55,796 nucleotides of DNA from positions 1 to 55,796 of the forward strand of contig CADCGB010000018.1 of NCBI GenBank assembly GCA_902800815.1, read 5' to 3'. Below the pieces are notes generated by a model. It did no database searches and had not been told where the DNA came from. It worked only from the letters and a program-made list of their open reading frames with translations. The stretch comes from Fibrobacter succinogenes. Its GTDB lineage: Bacteria; Fibrobacterota; Fibrobacteria; Fibrobacterales; Fibrobacteraceae. Shown piece by piece: positions 23,132 through 31,709 of this stretch; the stretch's first letter is position 1; every line of letters begins with the position of its first letter. The translations under genes were made by a program, and so were the position numbers.

Positions 23132-24694
23132 ATGCTTTTTAAATATTTGTCTCTCCCCGTTCTTTTTGCGGCTGCAGTTGCCTTTGCACAAGATGCTGCC
23201 CCTGCCCCCCAGGCACCGGCTGCGACCGAACCGGCACCCGCCGTGGCGCCAGCTCCTGCCCCTCAGCCCCCTGCTGCGGCCCCTGCACCGGCAGAAGGGG
23301 AGGCTTTCAAGGAAGCTCCGTTGCAGAAGCCTGCAGAAGTTGAAAAGAAAGACGACAACACTTCGACGATTTCCGTGTTCGTCAAGAACCCCGAAGAAAT
23401 CCGCGCCTTGCAGGAAGACTTGAAGAACTTGCAGACCATGGTGGGCGACTCGAACCCCGAGGTCGCGGCCCTCTTGAAGAGAGCGAACCACATAGCGGAG
23501 ATGAACGATCGATGCGCATCCATTTCGCTGAACGACCTCCTGGATACGACGTGTGCCCGGTTCTATGAAGTAGAACTCCCCGCATTCGAAAATGCATACA
23601 TGGAAGTGACAGGCGAGGTTCGACTCGGTTCTATGCGCATGGCGACGACCCTCGAGGAACGTACCCGCCAGCTGGCGAGCTGCTCCGAGGCCCTTACGAG
23701 CATTGTGATTAGCCGTGAACAGTTGCTCCGTCTGCGCGGTAACGTGTACCTGGAACCCATCAATTTCGAGGGCGACTTTGATGCCGAATACATCTTCACG
23801 CTTTCTTATGACCCGGCCCGTATCGAACAGCAGCATCGCTTGGCTAACCTCTGGATTGAAAAGTGTGCCCCCATCGTGGTGCGCCAGTCCGGTACCGAAT
23901 TTGCCCCGATGTTTATCGCTACGTTGAAGGTGAAAAACGACTCCCTGAACAAGGCGGGCTCGAACGTGAAGTTCATGATGAACAAGAAGACCCTCTCGCT
24001 CCGAATTGATATGCGTCGTCCGGTGGGCGGTGCCTACTACCTGAATGGTGTGCGTCTTTTCGAAAAGACGATCGATGCTGACAAGAGCCAGTCGATACTG
24101 TTCTTTGATATCAAGAACAAGAAGGCCGTGCTGAATCAGCCCAAGGATGCCGAAATCCAGAAGTTCCACGGCAAGGAAGTGTTCAAGAAGTTGAAGAAGA
24201 TGGAAATGGTCGGCCGCTGGGCATGGGATACCGAAAAGCTGCCTGATGAGGTAGTTGCTGCTAACTCGCAGGATGAGTCGGAACAGATGACCGCTGAAGA
24301 CTCGCTTACCTACCAGCAGGGACTTGTTGAATTGGAACGCGCTCTTGCCGAAGAACGTGAAGAACAGGCTGCGCAGGCTACTGCAAACGAAGCCTCTGCT
24401 GCCGATGCTGCGAAGGATGCCGCTGGCGGCGAGGGCAAGAAGCGTGGTATTCGCTGGATTCCGCTCGCAATTTCGACAGCCGTGCTTGCGGGCGGTGCCG
24501 CGATGGCTTATGTGTTTAACAAGAAGGCCAAGGACGAGAAGGAAGCCTACGATGCAGAAATTGATGATGGTGATTATCGTAGTAATTATGAAGATCATGA
24601 AAAGTCTGCGGGCGATTACCAGCGGAACCGAACAATCGGTATCAGTCTGGCGATAGTCGGTGCCGTGGGTGTAGCCCTTTCGTTCGTCTTCTAA
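23132..24694 (+). CDS. Exported Pro/Ala-rich protein with C-terminal membrane segments
   Basis: A 520-residue protein not recognised as a known family. Order: signal peptide (cleavage at AFAQ, about residue 20); a Pro/Ala-rich linker to about residue 60; a helical region with likely coiled coil (NPEEIRALQEDLKNLQTMVG, about 85-105); a mixed central region with several Cys (DRCASIS, TTCARFYE, ASCSEAL, EKCAPIV); a Glu/Ala-rich helix near 410; then two hydrophobic segments (IPLAISTAVLAGGAAMAYVF, about 445-465, and GISLAIVGAVGVALSFVF at the end) separated by an acidic loop. This suggests an envelope protein anchored at its C-terminus. A GGAG site precedes the ATG, and a lipoprotein gene follows 21 nt after the stop. 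Confidence 0.7.
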   Translation: MLFKYLSLPVLFAAAVAFAQDAAPAPQAPAATEPAPAVAPAPAPQPPAAAPAPAEGEAFKEAPLQKPAEVEKKDDNTSTISVFVKNPEEIRALQEDLKNLQTMVGDSNPEVAALLKRANHIAEMNDRCASISLNDLLDTTCARFYEVELPAFENAYMEVTGEVRLGSMRMATTLEERTRQLASCSEALTSIVISREQLLRLRGNVYLEPINFEGDFDAEYIFTLSYDPARIEQQHRLANLWIEKCAPIVVRQSGTEFAPMFIATLKVKNDSLNKAGSNVKFMMNKKTLSLRIDMRRPVGGAYYLNGVRLFEKTIDADKSQSILFFDIKNKKAVLNQPKDAEIQKFHGKEVFKKLKKMEMVGRWAWDTEKLPDEVVAANSQDESEQMTAEDSLTYQQGLVELERALAEEREEQAAQATANEASAADAAKDAAGGEGKKRGIRWIPLAISTAVLAGGAAMAYVFNKKAKDEKEAYDAEIDDGDYRSNYEDHEKSAGDYQRNRTIGISLAIVGAVGVALSFVF

Positions 24695-24715
24695 AAAGGT
24701 AAAGTCGAGGTTAAT

Positions 24716-25525
24716 ATGAAAAAGATTAGCTTGTTTGCAATTCTGCTTACCGCTGCCGCGATGACCGCCTGCACGGACTACAAGGCTCAGATTAACGATG
24801 CGTATGAAGAGGCTGCGTTCAAGGCGGCCGCTGAGGTTATTGGAGGATTTAGTGGTGGTGAGCCGATCGCTGATCTGCCTATTTTATCTTCGGGTTCGTC
24901 GTCTGATTATTCGGCTATTCCTTGTGGTGATATATGGTGTGGCCGACAAACACCTCATTCGGAACATTATGATGTTCGTTGGTTTTCCTATATTGATTCG
25001 GTAGGTTCGTACTTCACGTTCGATGATACAACCACCATCAATAGTAAGGATACTACGGTTGATTTTTCTAGCCTTGTCGACAATTATGGATATGTAGGCG
25101 GTAATTACTGGTTGTGGACACAGTCAAGTAAATCCACGTATGCTTCCGTTGTGGCTCAAATTGGAAATCCTGATGGAAGTAGTTATTGGGATGTTACTTC
25201 GGGAGGAGGTATATGTGTAGTTTATTCTTCTACATCTCAATTAAAAATGATGCTTTCTTTTATAGATGAAAAGGAAGATTGTGGTTATGATAAACCAATG
25301 GTCTTGCTGCCGGAAAATGGTAATACATATCCCCCCGTTGTTGCAGAATTTACGTGGGATCAATTTGAACAGGAAGGTTGGGCAAATAAGCCTGTGAATA
25401 TTTATGATGTGATTATCAAGTTGTATGGGTTTGATTTCCAGTTTGCGGAAAAATATTCTGATAATACAGGCTTCTTTAGGATATATTCCATTGGTTATCT
25501 GGGAACTTGCACCAATCATTATTAA
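24716..25525 (+). CDS. Lipoprotein of unknown function, AT-rich 3' portion
   Basis: A 269-residue lipoprotein (lipobox MTAC, Cys19) with a Ser-rich spacer and a C-G-x4-C-G motif (PCGDIWCGRQ, about residues 69-78) that recalls the CGMMPCG of the lipoprotein encoded at 4655. The rest is beta-rich with many Tyr, Asp and Gly (NYGYVGGNYWLWTQSSKSTY), of the kind seen in carbohydrate-binding or cell-surface modules, but no family is recognised. Codons in the first 150 nt are GC-rich like the neighbours, while the remainder is AT-rich, suggesting a chimeric origin. GAGG precedes the ATG. A terminator follows at 25553. Confidence 0.72.
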   Translation: MKKISLFAILLTAAAMTACTDYKAQINDAYEEAAFKAAAEVIGGFSGGEPIADLPILSSGSSSDYSAIPCGDIWCGRQTPHSEHYDVRWFSYIDSVGSYFTFDDTTTINSKDTTVDFSSLVDNYGYVGGNYWLWTQSSKSTYASVVAQIGNPDGSSYWDVTSGGGICVVYSSTSQLKMMLSFIDEKEDCGYDKPMVLLPENGNTYPPVVAEFTWDQFEQEGWANKPVNIYDVIIKLYGFDFQFAEKYSDNTGFFRIYSIGYLGTCTNHY

Positions 25526-25552
25526 TCCGGTGATAAATATTATCGCTTAGTC

Positions 25553-25579
25553 ATCCCCGGCTTCGGCTGGGGATTTTTC
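25553..25579 (+). terminator. Terminator, directly upstream of the hemA promoter
   Basis: Hairpin ATCCCCGGC-TTCG-GCTGGGGAT followed by TTTTC; the next base begins the TATCTTTG of hemA. The GTCATCCCC edge also links it to the palindromic repeat family. Confidence 0.85.
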
Positions 25580-25587
25580 TATCTTTG
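25580..25587 (+). promoter_or_regulatory. TAnnTTTG promoter element against the hemA start
   Basis: Perfect TATCTTTG with 4 nt (AGAC) to the hemA ATG and no space for a ribosome-binding site; leaderless mRNA predicted. Confidence 0.6.
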
Positions 25588-25591
25588 AGAC

Positions 25592-26815
25592 ATGCGCAAA
25601 ATCTACATGGCAGGCATGAGCCACAAGGTGGCAGAGATCGCGGTCCGCGAGAAGTTCTACATCCCGATGGATGTGAAGACCGATGCCCTGAGCCATTCCC
25701 CGTTCGATGAACTATTGATTCTTGCGACGTGCAACCGTACCGAGGTCTACGTGGCATCTGACAACGAAATTGCGGATGCGGACCTTGTGCAGTACGTGTG
25801 TGGGCTTGCTGGGCAGAACTACAGTGATTTTGCGAAGTTCTTTTACGTGAAGTCGGGTGACGACGTGGTACATCACGTGATGAACGTGTGTGCCGGGCTC
25901 GATTCCGTGGCGGTGGGCGAGGACCAGATTTTGCACCAGATTGGCCGTGCCTACGAGACGGCGCATTCGCTCCATGCTACAGGCAATACCCTGAACAAGC
26001 TGTTTCAGGGGGCAATCCACACCACCAAGCGCATCAAGACCGAGACGAACCTGAGCAAACTCAGTTGCAACATCCCGTTCCTGGCGATGAAGCAGGTGCA
26101 GCGGACCTTCGATGATCTGGAAAACCGCTCCGTGTACATCGTGGGCCTCGGCGAGATGGGCTCCCTGATGCTCAAGTACGTGCAGGAATACACGACGAAC
26201 ATCTATGCGAGCAGCAAGACTTTTGCGAATGCGGAAAAGTTCGCGGACGTGCTTACTCCCGTAAAGTACGAGGACCGCTACAGCGTGCTGGGCAAGTGCG
26301 ACGTGGTTATCCTCTGCAGCGCATGCCAGGAACCTATCGTCACCCGCGACGAGTTTGCCGGCGCCGGTAATACGTGCCGGCTGGTTGTCGACCTTGGTAG
26401 CCCGCGTAATGCGGAAGCGAGTATCGGTGAATTGCCTGGTGTTCAATACATGTGCGTTGATGACCTGGAGAAGATTGTTTCCGAGAACCGTCGCCTACGC
26501 ATGGAGGAACTCGATGCTGCGCAGAAGATTCTGAAGGAAGGTATTGACGAGTTCGTGCACTGGAACAGCATGGACGAGGTCTCGAAGGAGATAAATGTGC
26601 ACGCGGAACGCATGGTGGCGGTAGCGAACGAGGAATCCGAAAAGTTGCTGCGCTCGATGCCGGACTTGCCGGAGGCGGACCGTGCCCGCATCAAGATGAT
26701 GTACGAGCGCTTTGCGAAGAAGATGGCGAATGACCTGCTGTACAAGGTGAAGGCAGGCAACTCTCCCGAAGACGTGAAGGTGTTTTTGAAGTGCCTGGAG
26801 GCAAGCAATGGGTAA
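25592..26815 (+). CDS. hemA: Glutamyl-tRNA reductase
   Basis: HemA reduces Glu-tRNA-Glu to glutamate-1-semialdehyde with NADPH, the first committed step of C5 tetrapyrrole synthesis. The 407-residue protein has the catalytic Cys47 in LATCNRTEVY, the VGEDQILHQI motif, the NADPH-binding VYIVGLGEMGSLM (about 180-195) and a C-terminal dimerisation helix region. It heads a tight five-gene run: hemC starts 8 nt inside its end, followed by cobA-hemD, sirB-sirC and hemB. The start lies 4 nt after a TATCTTTG promoter element. Heme feedback through the N-terminal region is known in some species but cannot be judged here. Confidence 0.96.
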   Translation: MRKIYMAGMSHKVAEIAVREKFYIPMDVKTDALSHSPFDELLILATCNRTEVYVASDNEIADADLVQYVCGLAGQNYSDFAKFFYVKSGDDVVHHVMNVCAGLDSVAVGEDQILHQIGRAYETAHSLHATGNTLNKLFQGAIHTTKRIKTETNLSKLSCNIPFLAMKQVQRTFDDLENRSVYIVGLGEMGSLMLKYVQEYTTNIYASSKTFANAEKFADVLTPVKYEDRYSVLGKCDVVILCSACQEPIVTRDEFAGAGNTCRLVVDLGSPRNAEASIGELPGVQYMCVDDLEKIVSENRRLRMEELDAAQKILKEGIDEFVHWNSMDEVSKEINVHAERMVAVANEESEKLLRSMPDLPEADRARIKMMYERFAKKMANDLLYKVKAGNSPEDVKVFLKCLEASNG

Positions 26816-27743
26816 CGTGCTACGTATTGCGACCCGCAAGAGTGCCCTTGCCGTGGCGCAGACTACGCTTGCCGCCAAGGCCATCGTGTCGTCGAACCCG
26901 GGGCTTGAATACGAACTCGTGCCGATGACGACCGAGGGCGACCGAAGGCTCAACAAGTCCCTTGCGAGCTTCGGTGGCAAGGGCGTGTTCATCAAGGAAC
27001 TCGAAGTCGCCCTGCTCGAAGACCGCGCAGACATTGCGGTTCATAGCCTCAAGGATATGCCGGCAGAAGTTATGCCGGAATTCAAGCTTGCCGCAGTCCT
27101 GAAACGTGAGGACCCGCGCGATGCGTTTGTTGCCCGCGGGGGAGTGAACGGCAAGAATTATATGGAACTGCCCTCGGGTGCCCGCGTCGGTACTGGGAGC
27201 ATTCGCCGTGTAGTGCAGCTGAAGGCTCTCCGCCCGGATTTGGAATACGTGCCCATCCGCGGGAACATCCAGACGCGCCTCTCGAAGCTCGAGGAACTTG
27301 ACGGCGTCGTGCTTGCTGCTGCCGGCCTCAGGCGCATGGGCCTTGCAGATCAGGTGACGGAATATTTTGATACCGATAAGATGCTGCCTGCATCCGGCCA
27401 GGGAATTTTGGCAATAGAGACTTTGGCAGATGACGCGCAGGTCGCGGGCATCCTCGCTTGCGTGAACGACGCTCCCACCCATTGCATCGCCGTTGCCGAG
27501 ATGGCCTTCCTCAAGGCGCTCAATGCGGGCTGCCAGTTCCCGGTGGCAAGTTTCGCGGAATTCGTCCAGAATTCGGGTGCCGAGAATGCGGGTGCTGCGC
27601 CGGTAATGAAAATCCGCGGAATCTACTGGGACGAGGCTTCTAGACGTTTGCTCCGTGCGGAGTACTGCGGCCCGGTTGGAACAATTGAGGCGGCGCGCGA
27701 GGCGGGAATTGCGCTTGCGGGCAAGATTCGCGAACAGCTATAG
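26808..27743 (+). CDS. hemC: Porphobilinogen deaminase (hydroxymethylbilane synthase)
   Basis: HemC polymerises four porphobilinogens to hydroxymethylbilane on a dipyrromethane cofactor. The 311-residue protein begins LRIATRKSALAVAQT, carries the catalytic Asp region RADIAVHSLKDMP (about 73-85), the basic active-site residues in GTGSIRR, and cofactor-attachment Cys242 in NAGCQFPVA. Everything expected is present and the length is standard. Its ATG lies within the last codons of hemA (8-nt overlap), so translation is coupled. Confidence 0.96.
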   Translation: MGNVLRIATRKSALAVAQTTLAAKAIVSSNPGLEYELVPMTTEGDRRLNKSLASFGGKGVFIKELEVALLEDRADIAVHSLKDMPAEVMPEFKLAAVLKREDPRDAFVARGGVNGKNYMELPSGARVGTGSIRRVVQLKALRPDLEYVPIRGNIQTRLSKLEELDGVVLAAAGLRRMGLADQVTEYFDTDKMLPASGQGILAIETLADDAQVAGILACVNDAPTHCIAVAEMAFLKALNAGCQFPVASFAEFVQNSGAENAGAAPVMKIRGIYWDEASRRLLRAEYCGPVGTIEAAREAGIALAGKIREQL

Positions 27744-27760
27744 TTTATTGAAGGTTTGTA

Positions 27761-29260
27761 ATGAGCGGTGCTGGAAAGGTTTACTTGATTGGTGCGGGTC
27801 CTGGCGATCCGGGGCTCTTGACGCTCCGCGGTAAGGAACTCCTGGAGAGTGCCGATGTCGTGGTCTATGACCGCCTGGTTTCGCCCGCGATTCTCGGGTT
27901 TTGTAATCCGGCCGCGAAGATGGTGGATGTGGGCAAGATGCCGACGCACCACAAGGTCAAGCAGTCCGAAATTAACAAACTTCTAGTGCAGTTCGCCAAT
28001 GAGATGCCCGGCGCGACTATTGCGCGCCTCAAGGGCGGCGACCCGTTTGTGTTCGGGCGTGGCGGCGAGGAGGCCCTGGAACTTGTTGCGGCCGGTATTG
28101 AATTTGAGGTTGTTCCAGGTATTACGTCTGCAATCTCCGTGCCTGCATATGCGGGTATCCCCGTAAGCCACCGCGGGATTGCGACGAGTTTCCATATCAT
28201 CACTGGTCATGAAAAGGCGGAATCGAACGGCGAACTTTCCCTCGATTTTGAGACGCTCGCCAAGTGCCCCGGCACGCTCATCTTCCTGATGGGCATCGCC
28301 AATATGGATTTCATTGCCCGTCGGCTTATGGAATGCGGGAAGGACCCGAAAACTCCGCTCGCCTTTATCGAAAAGGGCACGACCCCGTACCAGCGCACTG
28401 TCATGGCGACGCTCGAGACTGCGGGGGAGACGATTGCCCGCGAAAACGTGACGGCGCCCGCGATAACGATCATGGGCGGCGTCGTGGAACTTGGCAATAC
28501 GCTCGCGTGGAAAAAGAACTTGCCGCTTTCGGGCAAGCGCCTCGTGGTGACGCGTGCCGCAAAGCAGGCCAGCGGAATTACCGCACGCCTCACTGCCCTC
28601 GGCGCCGAAGTTATCGAAACTCCGATGATTGAAACCCGCGCGGTTGATGGAAATTTTGATTGGGCTAGCCTCGCGAACTTCGGCATCCTTGCTTTCACGA
28701 GCACGAACGGCGTGGAAAGTTTCTTCAGGCAGTTATTTGCCGCAGGCTTTGACGTGCGCGTGCTTGCCGGCAAGAAGATTGCGAGTGTGGGGAAGATTAC
28801 CGAAAAGAAGTTGCTGGAATACGGCATTCGCTGCGATTACGTGCCCGAAGACCATACCGGCGAAGGCCTCGGGAAGCTGCTGGCCACGCTCCCTGTGGAC
28901 CATTCCCGCATTCTCCTCCTGCAGGGCAATCTCGCCGACGATACCCTGCTGAAACTCCTCCCGCAGGCGACCCGCTGGGTGGTCTACGAGACGCTCCCTG
29001 TGGTAGAACTCCCCGAATGGAAGCGTGAAGCTGTCGCCGGCGCCGATGCCGTCGTATTCGCCAGCACCAGCGCCGTCGAAAACTTCTGCAGTGCCCTGGC
29101 CGCAACCCCCGACAGCGAACCCCGTCTCGCATTCTGCATCGGCCGCATGACGGAATCTGCAGCCCGCAAGCACGGCTTTGATACCGTCACCTCCGACGAG
29201 ACGACGATGGATTCCCTCGTCAAGAAGATTGCGGAATACTACGCAGGGGAGGGTGCATAA
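27761..29260 (+). CDS. cobA-hemD: Uroporphyrinogen-III methyltransferase / uroporphyrinogen-III synthase fusion
   Basis: The 499-residue protein joins two successive enzymes. Residues about 1-245 are the SAM-dependent CobA (SUMT), which methylates uroporphyrinogen III to precorrin-2: VYLIGAGPGDPGLLTLRG, VVVYDRLVSP, RLKGGDPFVFGRGGEE and the IFLMGIANM region. Residues about 250-495 are HemD, which closes and inverts the D ring: GKRLVVTRAAKQASG, FTSTNGVESFF and VFASTSAVENF. Such fusions are common in anaerobes of several phyla. Combining both activities directs uroporphyrinogen III toward siroheme, in keeping with the Ahb heme route encoded nearby. The next ATG overlaps its stop as TAATG. Confidence 0.95.
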   Translation: MSGAGKVYLIGAGPGDPGLLTLRGKELLESADVVVYDRLVSPAILGFCNPAAKMVDVGKMPTHHKVKQSEINKLLVQFANEMPGATIARLKGGDPFVFGRGGEEALELVAAGIEFEVVPGITSAISVPAYAGIPVSHRGIATSFHIITGHEKAESNGELSLDFETLAKCPGTLIFLMGIANMDFIARRLMECGKDPKTPLAFIEKGTTPYQRTVMATLETAGETIARENVTAPAITIMGGVVELGNTLAWKKNLPLSGKRLVVTRAAKQASGITARLTALGAEVIETPMIETRAVDGNFDWASLANFGILAFTSTNGVESFFRQLFAAGFDVRVLAGKKIASVGKITEKKLLEYGIRCDYVPEDHTGEGLGKLLATLPVDHSRILLLQGNLADDTLLKLLPQATRWVVYETLPVVELPEWKREAVAGADAVVFASTSAVENFCSALAATPDSEPRLAFCIGRMTESAARKHGFDTVTSDETTMDSLVKKIAEYYAGEGA

Positions 29261-30156
29261 TGAAGGCCATCCTGATTATCGCGCATCACTGCATTCTGCC
29301 CGGGGCCTACAAGGGTTTCGAGGAAATCTTGGACAAACTGCACCACGACTTGCCCGGTACGCGTGTGGCGAGCACGAGCCTCCTGGACTTGGAAAATGAC
29401 TTGCGTACGCTCCTGCGCGAAGATGTGGAGTCGGTGACGCTCTTGCCGTACCTGCTCTTGAACGGTCAGCATTCCAAGAATGATGTGCCGCGCGTGGTGG
29501 CGAAGTTGCAGGAAGAATTTCCGCAGATTCCTATCACGCTTTTGCCCTGTCTCGGCGACTGGAAGGAATTCGCCGATATGGTTGTTGCCGGCATCCGCAA
29601 CGCTCAAGAACCGCGCACTTGTGTTCCGTCGTCATCCTCGGCTCCCGAGCATCGAACCTCCAACCTCTTCTCCATCGAAGTGAATCTCGAGGGCAAGAAC
29701 GTTCTCGTGGTGGGCGGTGGCCGCATTGCATTGCGCAAGGTAAAGACTCTCTTGCCGACAGGAGCCCGCATTACCGTGGTTGCCCCGCAGTTCGACCCTG
29801 AATTCGAAGCGCTCAAGTCAGGCGAACAGGCTTCATTGATTGTCTTAAAGAATCGTCCTTATGAGCCGCTCGACCTCCGTGGCATCTTTATGGTCTTTAT
29901 CTGCACGGACCAGCCTGCCGTCAATGCGCAAGTTTCTAACGATGCACGCGCCCGCCGTATTTTGGTCAATAACGCCTGCGACTACCTCGATGGCGACTTC
30001 ATCGTGCCTGCCCGTATGGATTTCGGCGAAAACATTGCCGTGACCGTCTCCACGCAGGGCCGCGCCCCCTCGCTCGCCAAGAAACTCAAGCAGAAAATCC
30101 AGACCGAATGGGCCGAAGGCCTCGAACAGGTTGAACACGATTTTTTAAATTCATGA
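29260..30156 (+). CDS. sirC: SirB/CbiX-like chelatase fused to precorrin-2 dehydrogenase (SirC)
   Basis: A 298-residue two-domain protein predicted to finish siroheme synthesis. The N-terminal part (about 1-118) resembles a short ferrochelatase-like CbiX/Sir[20 protein letters not shown] with the metal-ligand His, and [17 protein letters not shown]. The C-terminal part (about 140-298) is the NAD-dependent dehydrogenase: [36 protein letters not shown] and [14 protein letters not shown]. The linker (about 124-136) is Ser/Pro-rich and encoded by a sequence like the local palindromic repeats. The chelatase half is more divergent, so its metal (Fe rather than Co) is inferred from the pathway. hemB starts 4 nt after the stop. 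Confidence 0.85.
   Translation: MKAILIIAHHCILPGAYKGFEEILDKLHHDLPGTRVASTSLLDLENDLRTLLREDVESVTLLPYLLLNGQHSKNDVPRVVAKLQEEFPQIPITLLPCLGDWKEFADMVVAGIRNAQEPRTCVPSSSSAPEHRTSNLFSIEVNLEGKNVLVVGGGRIALRKVKTLLPTGARITVVAPQFDPEFEALKSGEQASLIVLKNRPYEPLDLRGIFMVFICTDQPAVNAQVSNDARARRILVNNACDYLDGDFIVPARMDFGENIAVTVSTQGRAPSLAKKLKQKIQTEWAEGLEQVEHDFLNS
29630..29667. repeat. Possible palindromic-repeat remnant in the SirB-SirC linker
   Basis: The stretch starts GTCATCCTCGGCTCCCGAGC, containing the small hairpin CTCGG-CTC-CCGAG and the GTCATCCT edge of the local repeat family. It encodes the low-complexity interdomain linker. Confidence 0.4.
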
Positions 30157-30160
30157 CACT

Positions 30161-31126
30161 ATGATTATCCGTCCTCGTCGCTTACGCAAGAATGAAACCA
30201 TCCGCAACATGGTTGCGGAAACCGCAGTCAACCCCGATTCCCTCGTATACCCGATGTTCGTGGTCGAGGGGGAGGGCGTCAAGGAAGAGATTCCGTCGAT
30301 GCCTGGCCAGTTCCGTTTCTCTATCGATGAGATTCTCCAGGAGCTCGAATCCTGCGTCATTGCGGGCATCAAGTCCATACTCCTATTCGGCATTCCCGAT
30401 TCCAAGGACGAGATGGCGACTTCGGCATACGACGACGACGGTATTGTGCAGCGTGCTATTCGCTCCATCAAGGCGAAGTTCCCCAAGCTCTACGTGATTA
30501 CGGACGTGTGCCTCTGCGAGTACATGAGTCACGGCCATTGCGGGATTATCAAGGATGGCGACGTGGATAACGACCCGACGCTTGAACTCCTTGCGAAGAC
30601 TGCGGTTTCGCATGCGCGTGCAGGTGCCGACATGGTGGCCCCGAGCGACATGATGGATGGGCGCGTTGCGGCGATTCGCGAGAAACTGGATGCATGTGGC
30701 TTCTCGAATACTCCGATTATGGCATACAGTGCAAAGTTTGCTAGCGCATACTACGGCCCGTTCCGCGATGCGGCGGATTCCGCCCCGCATTTCGGTAACC
30801 GCAAGAGTTACCAGATGGATGTGCGCAACGGTCGCGAGGCGCAGCGCGAAGTGGAACTCGATATTGAAGAAGGTGCCGACATCGTGATGGTCAAGCCCGG
30901 GCTTGCTTTCCTCGACATTTTGCGCCAGACAGCAGAAATTAGCACTGTTCCTGTGGCTGTGTATAACGTGAGTGGCGAGTACTCGATGGTGAAGGCTGCC
31001 GCGAAGATGGGCTGGATTGACGAGAATTCCATCATCCGCGAGAACCTGCTTGCGATGAAACGTGCCGGTGCAGACATCATTATCACCTACCATGCGAAAG
31101 AAGCGCTGGAAAAGGGCCTGCTGTAA
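30161..31126 (+). CDS. hemB: Porphobilinogen synthase (delta-aminolevulinate dehydratase)
   Basis: HemB condenses two aminolevulinates to porphobilinogen. The 321-residue protein has the zinc-binding cysteines C117, C119 and C127 in [14 protein letters not shown], which places it in the Zn-dependent rather than the Mg-only group. The two active-site lysine regions ([15 protein letters not shown] and IVMVKPG) and the YNVSGEYSM segment are present. It is the last gene of the hemA run; only 4 nt separate it from the sirB-sirC stop and no ribosome-binding site is obvious. Confidence 0.97.
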   Translation: MIIRPRRLRKNETIRNMVAETAVNPDSLVYPMFVVEGEGVKEEIPSMPGQFRFSIDEILQELESCVIAGIKSILLFGIPDSKDEMATSAYDDDGIVQRAIRSIKAKFPKLYVITDVCLCEYMSHGHCGIIKDGDVDNDPTLELLAKTAVSHARAGADMVAPSDMMDGRVAAIREKLDACGFSNTPIMAYSAKFASAYYGPFRDAADSAPHFGNRKSYQMDVRNGREAQREVELDIEEGADIVMVKPGLAFLDILRQTAEISTVPVAVYNVSGEYSMVKAAAKMGWIDENSIIRENLLAMKRAGADIIITYHAKEALEKGLL

Positions 31127-31193
31127 GAATAAAGTAATTTTCGACCCTTTTAGGGTAAACTAAAATTTACTAGTTTGTTCTAAACAAATAAGG

Positions 31194-31201
31194 TATATTT
31201 G
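31194..31201 (+). promoter_or_regulatory. TATATTTG promoter element of a six-Cys lipoprotein gene
   Basis: Perfect TAnnTTTG with a TTTG about 17-20 nt upstream (31174-31177) as a possible -33 element. The ATG is 45 nt downstream with an AAGGAG site, so this transcript has a leader. Confidence 0.55.
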
Positions 31202-31245
31202 GCTTGTCATTCCGACAAATAGTTTATCTAAAAAAAGGAGAAAAT

Positions 31246-31638
31246 ATGAAAAAACTGATGCTCGTGGCAGCCCTTGGTGCTGCTTTTGCACTCACCGCCT
31301 GTGGTGACGATTCCTCTTCCAACGCATCCTCTTCGGGTGGCAACTCCAAGACCAAGCTCGATGGCAAGGCTGTCGTTTCTTGCGACAAGGTTTCGACGCT
31401 CGGTGGAATGGAAACCCATTCCTGCTATGCTATCGCTGCCGACGATGCCGGTGTTGATGCTTTCAAGGCCAAGTGCGCTCCGATTAGCGACCTCGACAAG
31501 ACCAAGTATACTGTGGGTACCGGCTGTGCCGCGGCCTCTAATGCTTGCGACACTCAGGAAGGTGGCCAGGTGGAATACTTCTACGACGAAGCTTCCTCTC
31601 ACTTCTCCTGTGCGGAACTGGTGGGTCACAACCTCTAG
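31246..31638 (+). CDS. Small six-Cys lipoprotein, paralogue of the one at 37199
   Basis: A 130-residue lipoprotein (lipobox LTAC, Cys19) with a short Asp/Ser linker and a mature domain holding six Cys at 46, 60, 77, 94, 101 and 122. The protein from 37199 has the same order and similar spacing, including the shared pattern of two close Cys before a Y-F-Y strand and a final C-x-E-L. The even number suggests three disulfides. No known family is recognised. It has a good AAGGAG site and lies upstream of hemL, separated by a terminator. Confidence 0.78.
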   Translation: MKKLMLVAALGAAFALTACGDDSSSNASSSGGNSKTKLDGKAVVSCDKVSTLGGMETHSCYAIAADDAGVDAFKAKCAPISDLDKTKYTVGTGCAAASNACDTQEGGQVEYFYDEASSHFSCAELVGHNL

Positions 31639-31671
31639 TCTGCGCTGTACGTCTTGTACTTTTTATGGGGG

Positions 31672-31696
31672 AATCCGGCCTTCGGGTCGGATTTTC
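31672..31696 (+). terminator. Terminator between the six-Cys lipoprotein gene and hemL
   Basis: Hairpin AATCCGGCC-TTCG-GGTCGGATT with the short tract TTTC; the hemL promoter element begins in the following bases. Confidence 0.75.
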
Positions 31697-31704
31697 TATT
31701 TTTC
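31697..31704 (+). promoter_or_regulatory. Predicted -7 element against the hemL start
   Basis: TATTTTTC with 5 nt to the hemL ATG, no ribosome-binding site; same arrangement as hemA, ahbC and ahbD. Confidence 0.45.
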
Positions 31705-31709
31705 TCGCT

